Shown here: positions 1 through 10,195 of the stretch, in pieces | Layout of the letters: each line of letters begins with the position of its first letter | Numbering within the stretch: the stretch's first letter is position 1 | NCBI GenBank assembly: GCA_036365455.1 | Contig: JAWQUS010000017.1 | Span: forward strand, 2,976,001 to 3,040,000 | DNA length: 64,000 nt | Direction: 5' to 3' | Source of the DNA: Macrosoma leucophasiata | Taxonomy: Eukaryota > Arthropoda > Insecta > Lepidoptera > Hedylidae | Program-made: the position numbers and the translations under genes | Notes under the pieces: generated by a model | What the model saw: the letters and a program-made list of their open reading frames with translations, nothing else | Databases searched by the model: none | Told to the model about the DNA's origin: nothing

Positions 1-913
1 TATCCTCTGGTTCTAATACAGGATTCCGACTTAAACAGTCCGCTTCTAAATTATCTTTTCCAGGGGAATATTTGATTTTAAAATCATATTGTGAAAGGTA
101 ATAAGTCAAATCACCTAGTTCTTCGTCTGTTCTAGCTTTTAAGTTCATGTTTTCTAATGGTTTATGGTCTGCGAATGGACTATAAGATTCTTCTATAAGC
201 GCATTATCCAATAATTCGGCTATTTGTTCTGCTATCTCTTTTTTGTCTTCTATAGTGCATCTGTATGGCCTCTTGCTGCAGTATTTATCCATTAATAAAT
301 CTATTCTTGCTTCATATCCTTTAACCATTCCCACGTCATACTTGTTTTTGGCAAAAACTGATTGATATTGTTGTATTAGCTTATTTATTTCTTCCCTTTT
401 ATCATCATCTAAATGACCAACCTTTATTTCAAATTCCTCTTCTTTGATATGTTCATTAAAATTAATTTTGTTTTCGTTTTCATATTTATTACCTTCATTT
501 TCACCTTCGTCTATCTTTTTCTCCATTTTGTTACTATTCTTTTCATGTAAGTATTGTTTCTGAGTTATTTTTAACTCCTCATTTTGTACTAGCTTGTATT
601 TCTTTATCATATCTAATCCTATTAAGAAATCATATCTGAATTTGTGTTCGTCAATGATGTACACATCCACATTTTCTTCTATTTCAAAAATTTTTATTTT
701 TAAATTTGTCAAACCACTTGTTTTTTGGACACCATTAATTGTTACTATATTTTCTTCATTCGAGTTATGTCCTTTTGTATTTAGTTTTAGTAATTTGGAA
801 TTAATTAGAGATACATTTGAACCTGAATCGTATACTCCATAAATTTCTAATTTATTATTTAACAGTAGTTTGATCTTAATTAATGGTGTCACTACTAGTT
901 TTTTTGTTCTGTT
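1..913 (-). pseudogene. pol: Ty3-like retrotransposon pol, internally deleted, runs off the window
   Basis: Minus-strand frame open from just after a TGA at 914-916 to the window edge, in the -1 frame relative to gag. Reading 5' to 3' it shows a retroviral-type aspartic protease (active site YDSGSN near 838-800, later LIGLDMI), a linker, the N-terminal approach to reverse transcriptase (DLLMDKYCSKRPYRC, then LIEESYSPFA), and then directly the C-terminal part of RNase H (DHKPLENMN, LEADCLSRNP). The palm and catalytic YxDD of RT and most of RNase H are missing at a junction near 169/170, yet the frame is intact. Such a product could not reverse transcribe. Integrase, if present, lies beyond position 1. 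Confidence 0.85.
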
Positions 914-2031
914 TCATTTAACTCTGCTTCAATCACTGAATTATTTACATGTTTAATATATCTTTTATTTAATTTATCATCTTCTCTAACTCTAAACCAG
1001 CATGTAGCTTCGGAATGATAGCGAACCCCTTTATTTAATTTTACGCATATTTTGCATGGATAACGTCCTTTATTTGTAATATTTATCCTTTGATTTTCAT
1101 ACTTTCTATACGTTCCATTTCTATTTTTATTTACCAAATGTTCATACTTTCTCACCTCATTGAATAAACATACTATATCGTTCATTGCTTCTCTATTTAT
1201 CTTCTCTAATACAAAACCTGGCAAACCTACCGCTATCAGATCCACCAGTGTACCTGTATCAATTGAATTTCTCATGTCCAATAAAAGTTTTTCCTTTTTA
1301 ATGGCATAGTCCACTAATGAACCATCCTTATATTTAAATAACAATGCATAGGTCACTTGGTTCCAGTTTTGGTTTGCAAATGACTCACACAACTTTTCTT
1401 TCCAAACTATCCACTCTGAGTTGAGTGTTAATTTTATAATCATTGAGCTGTACCAATCAACACAACTTTTATCCATAAATAGTCGGAGAATCTCAATTTT
1501 TTGTTCATCTTTCATAATACCGAAGCGAGAACATTCTCTCTCAAAAATGTCAATCCACTGCCTTGCATTCGAGTTTTTGCTCGTAAATTTCTCAATCACA
1601 AACTTCTCTGCGACATATTTCAGATTCTGTTTTTTTAAATCATGTGTATTTTCTATTAACTTTGTAAACATTTCTTCCAATGAATTCGAATCTCTAATTT
1701 GTTCTTCAGATGCTCGGTTATGTTCAATTTCCTCCAGATATTGTTCTCCAAATTGTAAGTTACCATCAGCATCTATGTAAATTTCTCGTAATTTATCTGT
1801 CATAGTTATCCAAACTCTTCGTGTCTGATGTCTTTTCTTTAAACTATTTTTTACTTTGTTATACACGGCTGTCTCAATTAATTCTTCGTGAAATCCAACA
1901 GACTGTAATTCCTCTGGTATAGCAAATTTTTTTCCATCTTTAGTTGTGATTGAGGTTACACAACAAATATTAGATTTTCCATCATTCGCCGGTAAAATCG
2001 TGAATTCAAAACGTAACTGCTCCATTTGCAT
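895..2031 (-). CDS. gag: LTR retrotransposon Gag
   Basis: A 378-codon intact ORF directly upstream of and overlapping pol. The central part (residues about 140-290) is helical and has the retrotransposon-gag-like segments RQWIDIFERECSRFGI and WVVWKEKL-type (WIVWKEKLCESFANQNW here), typical of Ty3-like capsids. The C-terminus has a cysteine/histidine cluster (CKICVKLNKGVRYHSEATCW) reading C-x2-C-x9-H-x4-C, a zinc-knuckle-like but non-standard spacing. The first Met pair MQM at 2031 has an AT-rich leader upstream. It ends QKN-TAG immediately after a slippery heptamer. Antisense to CAMTA. Family placement is by overall layout; the clade is not certain. Confidence 0.8.
   Translation of the reverse strand: MQMEQLRFEFTILPANDGKSNICCVTSITTKDGKKFAIPEELQSVGFHEELIETAVYNKVKNSLKKRHQTRRVWITMTDKLREIYIDADGNLQFGEQYLEEIEHNRASEEQIRDSNSLEEMFTKLIENTHDLKKQNLKYVAEKFVIEKFTSKNSNARQWIDIFERECSRFGIMKDEQKIEILRLFMDKSCVDWYSSMIIKLTLNSEWIVWKEKLCESFANQNWNQVTYALLFKYKDGSLVDYAIKKEKLLLDMRNSIDTGTLVDLIAVGLPGFVLEKINREAMNDIVCLFNEVRKYEHLVNKNRNGTYRKYENQRINITNKGRYPCKICVKLNKGVRYHSEATCWFRVREDDKLNKRYIKHVNNSVIEAELNETEQKN
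898..904 (-). promoter_or_regulatory. -1 ribosomal frameshift slippery heptamer
   Basis: On the minus strand the last gag codons read CAA AAA AAC TAG. The heptamer A-AAA-AAC has the canonical X-XXY-YYZ form in the gag frame. A one-base backward slip leads straight into the pol frame (CTA GTA GTG), which is open from 913. The stop codon touches the heptamer. I did not establish a downstream stimulatory structure. Confidence 0.85.
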
Positions 2032-2435
2032 CTTTTTATAAACAAAATTGTCGTTTTATAAGTCTGTTTCACTACATGAAAGAAATAAACCTTGTGTTGC
2101 TGTAAAGAAGATTTATTGTTAGTTTTTTTTATACAGAGACTATTTTATTTAGGTAATATAAAACAATATGAACTCAAACCTGTAAAGAAGAAACGACAAT
2201 GAAAGTTTATTCTTTCACTTTTAAAACATAAAATAATATAATATTAAAATTTTCATTGATTATCCAATTGTCAATCAACTCGTATTTAAATCTGTCATCT
2301 GACATTCTGAATTCATTTCTTCTTTAAAATCAGACAATTAAAAAGTTAAAAACTATAACCAAACTTCATGGTAAGTAAACACACAGAGTGCGAAGAAAGA
2401 AATAGTATTTCTTTACAAGATACATATATATATAT
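2032..2435. other. AT-rich leader upstream of gag; LTR not resolved
   Basis: This stretch lies 5' of gag on the minus strand, where the untranslated leader, primer-binding site and 5' LTR should be. It is AT-rich, and TGTAAAGAAGA occurs twice (near 2100 and 2182). I could not define LTR ends, a primer-binding site or a second LTR copy in the window. Confidence 0.4.
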
Positions 2436-2530
2436 ATATATGTATCTTCACGCCAGGTCCCTAACGGGGTAGGCAGAGAGTGTAGAGCGCCAGATATCCC
2501 GGTTCTGACAAACCGGGATATCTGCGCTCT
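2417..2530 (-). repeat. RTE LINE 3'-end fragment with fold-back
   Basis: From TGTATCTTCACGCCAGGTCC this matches the 3' end of the RTE LINE at 51042 for about 65 bp. At 2505 it switches to the reverse complement of its own preceding sequence, making a hairpin of about 20-bp arms with one unpaired C (arms 2484-2504 and 2511-2530). An AT microsatellite precedes it. Confidence 0.8.
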
Positions 2531-2950
2531 ATATATCTCTCTCTTATATCTTTTTCTGAAATGTGCGTATATATTTAACATTAGTGAAACATTTTCCTTA
2601 AAATTAGCGTAGCAGGTTATTGATTGATGAAATAACAAAAATCATATTATTATAGCGCAGTCGTGGTATATGTTTTTATGTTTCAACCAATGAAATACAA
2701 ATAATATAATTATACAATAATAATATTTCAGAAATGTACATACAATGATATGAGCTTATTCTTTTGTCTGTTTAGAATATAATAATTTTTATTTGTTCAA
2801 AATGTAGGTTACAATGATGGTAAAAGGGATACATGTGGTGACCCTATACATTTTGTCGCGAAACGACGTACAATTTTTTTTTACAATGTTATCTATATTT
2901 ATCTATACAATGTTTTGTTACAATTATAATTATTTTACAATATATTGATA
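2531..2950. other. No gene seen
   Basis: AT-rich sequence with no recognisable repeat or coding signal. Confidence 0.5.
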
Positions 2951-2952
2951 CA

Positions 2953-3262
2953 TTAAATTTAACTGCCTCAGTAGCGTAGTGGTAGCAGGCCACTACTATT
3001 ACGCCGGAGGTCCTGGGTTCGATTCCCGGGTCGGGGGCTACCAGAGATAACGGTTTAAAATCCTTTATCTCTGGTTCTAATGGGATTTTTCCATTTTCTG
3101 GAAGTTTCCCAGTACCTCGGAGTTTGGTAATGTGCCCGGAGATGGCAACAGGTTCGCCACCTGTTACATGGGCCAAAAACGTAACCGGCGAGTCGTGGGT
3201 GTTTGCATGTATGCTTGAATGCATGCATTTACCTACCCCTTCGGGGATTACAGAAAGAGACA
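2953..3262 (+). repeat. SINE-T, tRNA-headed SINE copy
   Basis: Head GCCTCAGTAGCGTAGTGGTA contains a pol III A-box-like TAGCGTAGTGG, and GGGTTCGATTCCC is a B-box/T-arm. It is followed by the family body (CCTTTATCTCTGG, CACCTGTTACATGGGCC) and the end CCCCTTCGGGGATTACAG. The last ~20 bp of the 3' end are missing compared with the copy at 41553. Confidence 0.85.
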
Positions 3263-3344
3263 ATCGGCTAGTTTCGACTTCGAAGAGCTTTATCCCTGCT
3301 GCACCCTGCTTACGTTAGCATTAATAGTCCGGTATTGGTCAAAA

Positions 3345-3900
3345 GGAAATATTGCGAGCTCGGCTCTGGTTCGTACACTACCTCCAAAAATCGGTAAATT
3401 GAAGAAAAATCCGAAAAAAATTCAATTTGTTTATTCAAGAATATATTTTAGAGTTACAACCACATTTAATTCAAACGATTTTATTATTTTCAACCATGTT
3501 CCACATGGCGGCGATACAGCCTACGCTTGGGATAGTACCTATGTAGATAAAACAAAAAGCTAATGCTATCTGTATCTTACTAGTGCATCACATCTTAACA
3601 AAAAAAAACGATGTATCGAATCGATCAATTTAAAGAAGTTCCGATGAATTTCTTTTAATTGGAAATCGATTAGTTTCGATTATTAGTGGAATTTGTCAAA
3701 ATTACATCGCCCTCCATATTCGCCATGTTGCTTTTGAGTTGCAATTCTAACTGCAAATAATGTTCTGTAACTGCAAACAAAGCTAAATAAGTGAAAATAT
3801 GTAGTAAAAAACGTTTATATATTGATTTTGCTTGTTAATGATATTGTGTACAATATATGGCCGGAGGTCGATACATTTTTGCAGCAATACAATAATTTCC
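3345..3900 (+). mobile_element. Non-autonomous DNA element, family X copy 1
   Basis: About 556 bp, matching 9670-10195 in opposite orientation along nearly all its length (for example TGTGTACAATATATGGCCGG here against its reverse complement there). Its ends, GGAAATATTGC and the reverse of GGAAATTATTG, are imperfect inverted repeats. It has no transposase ORF. Confidence 0.65.
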
Positions 3901-4228
3901 TTTCATATTTTACCAATTCACATGCAAATAACAGTTCAGAACATAATATATTTTATCAATTACTACATTACAATCATTACCAATCTATTTAAACATTGAT
4001 CAAATTATATTTGGATAGTAATAACATTTCATTTTGGCTAGTCTGTAGTAGTCTAGAGACTAATAAATGATTCTTCCGTTTCTTATATTGTATCCACGCT
4101 CTAATTGTAATAATCAAGTCTTCCTAATAAATAAAAATAAAAAAATAAATTTCTTTTTGGATAACTGTATGTGGTTTAAGTGAAGAGAAGTAGGCATTTC
4201 TTCATTACCTAGTCCATCTGCCGCTAAC
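3901..4228. other. No gene seen
   Basis: AT-rich DNA; nothing recognised. Confidence 0.5.
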
Positions 4229-4400
4229 TGTAGCACTTTTTTTTAGGTGGCAAACAAGCATGCAGTTCTTATGTATGTCAAGTGATGACTGGAGCTTCTA
4301 AACATCTAACTTATTATCTTAAAACAGAGGTTAAAATGCAGATGCGTGGCCCCTCCTGAGGCCTAAGTTGTTGTGCTTCTGTGATAAATATTGGAGGTCC
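4229..4400 (-). repeat. SINE-A, degraded copy
   Basis: Contains GGCAAACAAGCATGCAGTTC, an altered AAGTGATGACTG, and AAAATGCAGATGCGT. Older and more diverged than the 59966 copy; the stem-loop half is lost. Confidence 0.7.
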
Positions 4401-4960
4401 ATATATATAATGTTAATGTTTTTATTTGAAAATCCGTTCCATATCGAATAATTTACTCGCCTACACAAAATCATGGCAACCCGCTCGTAAAACCCGCTAG
4501 CTTAGTTCGTTTTACAGTCGACTCATAAATTCAAAGTCCGAACGGTTTCTATAATAATTCAAATGATGTTCGCAAAACTCGGCAACTTTGGCTCACAAAG
4601 TTTTGAGATTAAAGACTAAATCTTAGTGAGGTTTTTTGATATTTTGTAAGTGGAGTATTGATTAGCCATTGAGAAGTTTAGATATTTGATGTTCTAAGCA
4701 ATATGGTATTTAACAATGTGTAATTATTTTTTTTAATAAATGACTTAGTCCGAAAGTAATATAGAAATGAAAAGTAAAAACATAAAAATTATTAAAACCG
4801 ATTTCAATAATTTTTATTGAACAGTTTCGAAACGATTGATAGTGTTTCAATGTAACTGTTTTCTACAAATTTGTGTATTTTCATTGACGCTTGTATTACC
4901 TGAAGGGGTGGGCAGAAATAAATGAATACATTTTTACAGTAGTAGTATTTTTTTGGTACA
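4401..4960. other. No gene seen
   Basis: AT-rich; no repeat assigned. Confidence 0.5.
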
Positions 4961-5239
4961 GTAGAGCTCCAGTGACGGAGCTCGCGGGCGTAGGCACCAC
5001 CGCATTATCAAATAAACTTGCCGCTAAATGGTAGTGTTCAGCACTAACGTGTTCCGGTCAAGTGGTAATTCATGGCCCTGTAATTTCCGGCACAGAGGCA
5101 TAACACCTTAGGCCTGAGGAGTGGTAATGCATCTGCATTTTGACCTTGGTCTTTGTGTGGGTGTCTATAAGCTGCAGTCATCACTTAACATCAATCTGAA
5201 CTGAATGCTTGTTTACCATTTCCATAACATTAAAAAAAA
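4961..5239 (+). repeat. SINE-A copy
   Basis: Starts in the stem-loop GAGCTCCAGTGACGGAGCTC and ends with TAAAAAAAA. Its A-tail abuts the SINE-B copy at 5240. Confidence 0.85.
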
Positions 5240-5387
5240 CTGGGAATCTAGTCCAACCGCTCTTCCAATTGAGCTACTGAAGCCCTGCCCGAAGTCTGAA
5301 GTCAAATTTTTCTTTCCTGTTTTCTTTAAAAATAAAATATATTTCACAAGCATGTGTTAATGCGAAATAATATCAAACAATTATTAA
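5240..5387 (-). repeat. SINE-B copy (minus strand, 3'-truncated)
   Basis: On the minus strand: leader GCATTAACACATGCTTGTG, the AAAGAAAACAGGAAAG arm, then the tRNA-like head GCTTCAGTAGCTCAATTGG as far as the anticodon-arm region. The 3' half of the tRNA-like part and the tail are missing where it meets the SINE-A tail. Confidence 0.8.
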
Positions 5388-5613
5388 AAAAAACCTCCAG
5401 AATCTACGAGAACTATAACTTACATTGATATAGAGAGATACGTACGGTATATTTTGGCGGTGTTTCACTAGATTTCACTCGAAACATACGTTTTCTTGCC
5501 AATTCCACTGCCAAAACCATTTCAATATTGCGCATCAATCCAATGTTTTGGTGCGCAGTTTATTCAATCAAGCTGACATCCGTGTTAACCTTTTGGATTC
5601 ATTTGTATACGTG

Positions 5614-5800
5614 TGTTTGTAGAATAGAATAGAATAGAATAGAAAAACTTTATTTGTAACAACTTATAAAAACAAAAAACTAAAACTAAGAACACAAAAT
5701 CAAAGTTGTTACAAAAAGGTCCCCAATTCAGCATAAAGCCGATCTTACGAGCGGCGCTGGTCTTCCATTGGGGCCGATTTTGTGACATAGGACCTAAATC
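5614..5800 (-). repeat. Non-LTR retrotransposon 3' end with (TTCTA)n tail
   Basis: On the minus strand an AT-rich 3' UTR with AATAAAG ends in four to five TTCTA units (5624-5643 on the + strand as AGAAT). That is the look of a LINE 3' terminus. No RT domain is attached. Confidence 0.55.
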
Positions 5801-6290
5801 ACGCCAGCAAAGCGTCTGAAACTAAACAAAAATAGTAGGCGTTATAAGAACTAGTATACCGTTGTAACGTTAGTTGCCGTTGCGAACAGTTCTAATGCCA
5901 TTGACTTGTCAATCTTGACATTTGACATATTACATATTAACATATTAATTACAGAAAGAAGAACAATTATGAATTACAATCTTATCGCTTAAACTATATT
6001 ATGAAGAAAAGTGCAAATAATAAAAGGAAGCAATAATATACACTAGAAATAAATATGTAATGCTTTATCATTTTTATATTAGAGCATAAAAGATTGTTTT
6101 TTTGTTATTTTTTTACTGGTTGGAAGCAGTGATGTTTGGATGATAGATAATATAAAGTTGTTATGGCGAAATCAATACATAATAGAAATTATGATTAAAT
6201 AGTTTTTTTTTAACGTTTATGGTGCTTTATTGGCAGTACAAAAAAAGGGCTTCAATTGACCTTTCGGCACAATATAAGGTTCCGAAACTT
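5801..6290. other. No gene seen
   Basis: AT-rich sequence without recognisable features. Confidence 0.5.
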
Positions 6291-6302
6291 GGTGTCATTA
6301 GT

Positions 6303-6400
6303 GGCATGGGTGGCATTGGTGGCGTTGATGTCATTGGTTGGTGGTATTGGTGGCGTTGGTGGCGTTGGTGGCTATCCTGGCGTTGGTGTTGGTGGCTGCG
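6303..6400 (+). repeat. GGTGGCNTT minisatellite
   Basis: Imperfect repeats of GGTGGCATT, GGTGGCGTT and GTTGGTGGT. Open frames here are only compositional (Gly/Trp-rich). Confidence 0.8.
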
Positions 6401-6524
6401 TTGTGTTGTCGATGGCAGGAACAAATCCAGAAATAGAATTCAGAAGTTTCACAAAGTAGATTGTGTAACTGTTTGTATAACTCCTACCAAAGTTATACAT
6501 TATACCAGTTGTAATGACTTAGGC

Positions 6525-7104
6525 TTCAGGAGTGGCAACTTCTTCTTATTCTTGGGGTGCCTCTCCGACTAGCGAAGGTTGGCGGTCACTATGGCATATT
6601 GTTCCTGGTTTCTGGCGAGACGAAACAACTCGGCTGCACTTGCTATTCTTGTCCACTCTCGGATGTTACGTAACCAAGATTTCTTTCTTCGTCCAACTCG
6701 TCTTTTACCTGCGATTTTTCCCATCATAATCAGTTGCAGCAACTCATACCTATCATGTCTCAGTACATGTCCGAGGTAGGCCACTTTTCGTTGTTTGACG
6801 GTCTGCAAAAGCTCACGTTTTTGTTTCACGCGTTGAAGAACTTCCTCATTGGTTAACTTTTGAGTCCAGCTTATAGCCAACATTCGTCTGTACGTCCATA
6901 TTTCAAACGCCTCTATACGTTTCCTGAGGTGTTCTTTGATCGTCCAAGACTCGCATCCGTATAGGAGAATAGGCCAAACGTAGCAACGAAGCATTCTAAT
7001 ACGCAAGGGGAGTTTGATGTTACGGTTGCAGAGAACACGCTTCATTTTATTGAAAGAACTGCGGGCTGTTTCAATGCGGGTTTTTATTTCTTGATCACTT
7101 TCCC
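6525..7104 (-). pseudogene. RTE-type LINE, C-terminal ORF remnant
   Basis: Minus-strand frame of about 178 codons reaching back to 7102 (ESDQEIKTRIETARSSFNK) and ending at 6569. It shows the post-RT C-terminal region common to RTE-like LINEs: YVWPILLYGCESWT, RRMLAISWTQKLTNEEVL, a LGHVLRHDRY segment and a basic GKRRVGRRKKSWL. The RT palm is absent, so it is a 5'-truncated insertion. After the stop, a short 3' UTR runs into an AAGAATAAGAAGAAG-like tail near 6540. Confidence 0.85.
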
Positions 7105-7222
7105 AGAACTAATTTAACCAATGAGAGTAGCAACGCGTCTACATTAATATGTCTATTTTCTGTGCACATGTTTATGTGCTACAGTATTCACTAACTTATA
7201 ACTGTATGCTTATACACGCGTT

Positions 7223-7279
7223 TCGATGTTGCCACTTTTAATTTAAAGTATAAATAAACTTTAAGAGTGGCAACATCGA
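7223..7279. repeat. Fold-back hairpin, 14-bp perfect arms
   Basis: TCGATGTTGCCACT at 7223-7236 pairs perfectly with 7266-7279. The inner TTTAATTTAAAG/CTTTAAG extends it imperfectly. Confidence 0.85.
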
Positions 7280-7610
7280 ATACGCCGACTGAGATATTCG
7301 GGGCTGTAACATTCATAATTCACCAATTCTTTCGTAAATTTTGAATCCCTGTCATTTTCGCAGCTTGATGAAAAAAAAGCGAACGACACAGTCCTGTTCC
7401 AAATAAAAAACCAAAGTTCAATTAAAATAGAATGTCATTAAACATGTTTGAAACGATTAACTTCGTTAAAGCTTCTAATAACTCCCAGAGATTTGAATTC
7501 GTCGCTAATTAGTGGGAACAATATTTTCGTTTGGATTCCATTTGAAAAGTGAAAAAACGTGGATAAGAGATTATTTTTTTTGATCTCCCGACGAAACTCC
7601 GTCTAATGAT
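7280..7610. other. No gene seen
   Basis: AT-rich; nothing recognised. Confidence 0.5.
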
Positions 7611-7620
7611 GCTTTATTTG

Positions 7621-7929
7621 AAAACGTAACATCACGCCTGTAATCCCCGAAGGGGTAGGCAGAGGTAAATTGCATGCATTCAAGCATACATGCAAACACC
7701 CACGATTCGCCGGTTACGGTTTGGCCTATGTAACAGGTGGCGAGCCTGTTTACATCTCCGGACACATTACCAAACTTCGAGGTACTGGGAAATTTCCAGA
7801 AAATGAAAAAATCCTGATAGAACCAGAGATAAAGGACTTTACACCATTATCTCTAATAACCCCATACCCGGGAATCGAACCCAGGACCTCAGCGTAGTAG
7901 TAGTGGCCTGCTACCACTAGGCTACCGAG
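7621..7929 (-). repeat. SINE-T, full copy with target duplication
   Basis: Full-length copy: the tRNA-like head is at 7870-7929 on the minus strand and the tail GGCGTGATGTTACG at 7621. It is flanked by a perfect 10-bp direct repeat GCTTTATTTG (7611-7620 and 7930-7939), the target-site duplication expected of LINE-driven retrotransposition. Confidence 0.9.
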
Positions 7930-7984
7930 GCTTTATTTGGTAGAACAAAAATCGGGCTTTGATTCATGTTTTAGGATTTTTATC

Positions 7985-8240
7985 TAATGCCTAGCTGTCC
8001 CGGCAAACTTCGTGTTGCCTCACAATGAAATAATGTGTGAAAGGTTTGATATATACGGACTATTTATATGGGAAAATAAAATTGTGGTTTTTACTATTAC
8101 CCTTCAATTTCTTTATATTTTCTTACCTTTTAAACCTTCCCTGGACTTCCGAAAATCATTCAATACGAAAATTAGTCATATCGGTTCAGCCATTGTCGAG
8201 TTTTAGCGATACTAACGAACAGCAATTGATTTTTATATAC
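7985..8240 (+). repeat. Lepidopteran CTAGCTG-type repeat fragment
   Basis: Contains CCTAGCTGTCCCGGCAAACT and TCGTGTTGCCTCACAATGAA, and later CGGTTCAGCCATTG. The same family is in opposite orientation at 21770-22135. Confidence 0.6.
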
Positions 8241-8493
8241 TCGTATGTAGGTAGATAAGCATGGTTTAATGCCAAATGTTAGTGTTCGGGAATTTGTTAT
8301 TTGTGTGTCGGCCATTTCAGTTTTCAGGCTTATAAATCGTCGAGATTTTAAGCGTTCGAGCAAGTAATACTTCGGGCCTTAGTGTTCGGGCATTTGTTAT
8401 AAGGGCTTTTGTCATTCGATATTATATACCAGACCCTTTCTAAACACATACGTAGATATAAATTTAATTAATCGTATCGTATTATTGTTCCAG

Positions 8494-8629
8494 GCCAAAA
8501 AGCGGTTCAATGTTGCTGTACAGCCGAAAAAAAGTGCGATACCGACGCGACGGGTACTGCTGGAAGAAACGGAAGGATGGGAAGACCACACGGGAAGACC
8601 ACATGAAACTCAAGGTGCAAGGCACAGAG
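8494..8629 (+). CDS. CAMTA: CAMTA internal exon A (CG-1 domain, first part)
   Basis: Internal exon of the calmodulin-binding transcription activator, a nuclear transcription factor that binds DNA through its CG-1 domain and is regulated by calcium/calmodulin. The 136-bp exon follows a pyrimidine-rich acceptor (TTATTGTTCCAG) and is followed by the donor GTTAGT. It starts with the last base of a codon and then encodes 45 residues, from PKSGSMLLYSRKK to KVQGTE, ending on a complete codon. The basic stretch DGYCWKKRKDGKTTREDHMK is a hallmark of CG-1. Its end fits exactly in phase with the exon at 45352. The preceding exon, which should end in the first two bases of an Arg codon, was not found in the window. 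Identification rests on remembered CG-1 family sequence; the reading frame and splice sites are seen directly. Confidence 0.95.
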
Positions 8630-8689
8630 GTTAGTAAATTTTGTTTGTTTTATATGTATAGACACTTACAAATACGACGAGTTCATTGA

Positions 8690-9090
8690 TATAAAAAGTT
8701 CAGTAGTTTCGGAGACAGGGAATGGTCAATTTTCGTCGTTTTTCTTAAATAACTTCAAATTTGTTTATGCAAAAATTATAAAAAATATATCTGAGATGCT
8801 GACAACAACCTCTTTCATTTGATATGTCACACGACACAGTTTACGATTTTTTTTTATAATTGTTTCATTTATCCCCCTAAAGTGCCCTGCCTCACTGTTT
8901 AAAATGTATTATTTTACTTGACGTGTTCATCTTTGGGTCACCAATTTAGATATATTCATCAAATTTCAACTCAATCGGTCGAGTAGTTTCGGAGCAAATT
9001 GGCTGTGACAGACGGACAGACAGACAGACAGACGCACGAGTGATCCTATAAGGGTTCCTTTTTTCCTTTTAAGGTACGGAACCCTTAAAA
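8690..9090 (+). repeat. (GACA)n / GGGTTCC-end repeat
   Basis: Body includes CATCAAATTTCAACTCAATC, then (GACA)n, then GATCCTATAAGGGTTCCTTT and the end GGTACGGAACCCTTA. The same family is in opposite orientation at 20735-21280 and 60945-61625. Begins about 60 bp after the donor of CAMTA exon A. Confidence 0.8.
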
Positions 9091-9204
9091 CATACACATA
9101 TTAAACTTTTTTGTTTAAGTGAACTCACTTATATAATAATTATATATATTAGTTTGAGTTTATTCTTAGTACATCCGGTTAGACCAGGGTGACTAGCTGG
9201 ATTT

Positions 9205-9500
9205 GCTAAGATTTTTTTTTATGTAATGGAAGTGGTAAATAATCATGCGGTTCACATTGATGTTAAGTGATGACTGCAGCCTATAGACAGCCACACAAAG
9301 ACTCCTGAGGTCTAAGGTGTTATGCCTCTGTGCCGGAAATAACTGTAATTTCCGGCACAGAGGCATAACACCTTAGGCCTCAGGAGTGGTTCTGCATTTT
9401 GACCTTGGTCTTAGTGTGGGTGTCTACAGGCTGCAGTCATCACTTAACATCAATGTGAACTGCATGCTTGTTTGTCACGCCCATTACATAAAAAAAAATA
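9205..9500. repeat. Two SINE-A fragments head to head (palindrome)
   Basis: 9205-9343 is a minus copy (T-run, GATGTTAAGTGATGACTGCA, GCCTCTGTGCCGGAAATAAC) and 9348-9500 is a plus copy (TAATTTCCGGCACAGAGGCA to ATTACATAAAAAAAAA). Both are broken at the same internal point, giving arms of about 140 bp around a centre near 9345. The minus arm lacks the 'ACCAAGGTCAAAATGCAGATGCG' block-sized segment. A SINE-A fragment (TAATGCGGTGGTGC) follows at 9504-9545. Confidence 0.85.
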
Positions 9501-9669
9501 GCGGTAATGCGGTGGTGCTTATGCCCGCGAACTCCGTTCGTATATATTTAATTCTTAAAATTCCTAAACGGAGGTGAATTTATGGGAAGTATTAGTGGTT
9601 TTTTTTTCATTATATGGACTAGTTAAATAATAAAATTTGACACTTCCGTAATGTCGTGATTCTATTAAT

Positions 9670-10195
9670 GGAGATGTTGCAAAAATGTATGGACCTCCGG
9701 CCATGTATTGTACACAATATCATTAATAGGCAAAATCAATATAAAAACGTTTTTTACTGCATATTTTCACTTATTTGGCTTTGTTTGCAGTTACAAAATA
9801 TTATTTGCAGTTAGAATTGCAACTCAAACCAACATGGCGAATATGGCGGGCGATGTCATTTTGACATTTTAATTTTTTAAATTGTTTTTTGTTTAGATAG
9901 AACTTGGAGAAAAAAGTAATATTTTCTGAATACTATCGAAATCGATTTCATGTGTTAATATTAAGAACTTAAACTAATCGATTTCCAATTGAAAGAAGCG
10001 TCGGCTGTGTCGTCGCGATGTTGAATATGGTTGAAAATGATAAAATCGTTTGAATTAAATGAGGTAGCTCGCAACATCGGTAGTAACTCTAAAATATATA
10101 CTTGAATAAATAAATTGCATTTTTTTCGGATTTTTCTTAAATTTACCCATTTTTTGAGGATGTGTACGATCCAGAGCCGAGCTCGCAACATCTCC
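9670..10195 (-). mobile_element. Non-autonomous DNA element, family X copy 2
   Basis: 526 bp bounded by perfect 11-bp terminal inverted repeats GGAGATGTTGC (9670-9680) and GCAACATCTCC (10185-10195). The reverse complement of 3345-3900 throughout. I could not settle a target duplication. Confidence 0.7.

Noticed and set aside
2032..2960. 5' LTR of the gag/pol element
   Set aside because: No TG...CA-bounded block, primer-binding site or repeated copy could be established.
2889..3563. Several short ORFs across 2.9-3.6 kb
   Set aside because: They lie inside SINE-T and family X; no domain and no conservation between copies of those repeats as coding.
6219..6572. Gly/Trp-rich ORFs on both strands
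   Set aside because: They are translations of the GGTGGCNTT minisatellite.
1..8490. Upstream CAMTA exon (start of CG-1)
   Set aside because: I looked for coding text ending in an Arg codon split before its last base and a matching donor, and found none; it is probably beyond the window.
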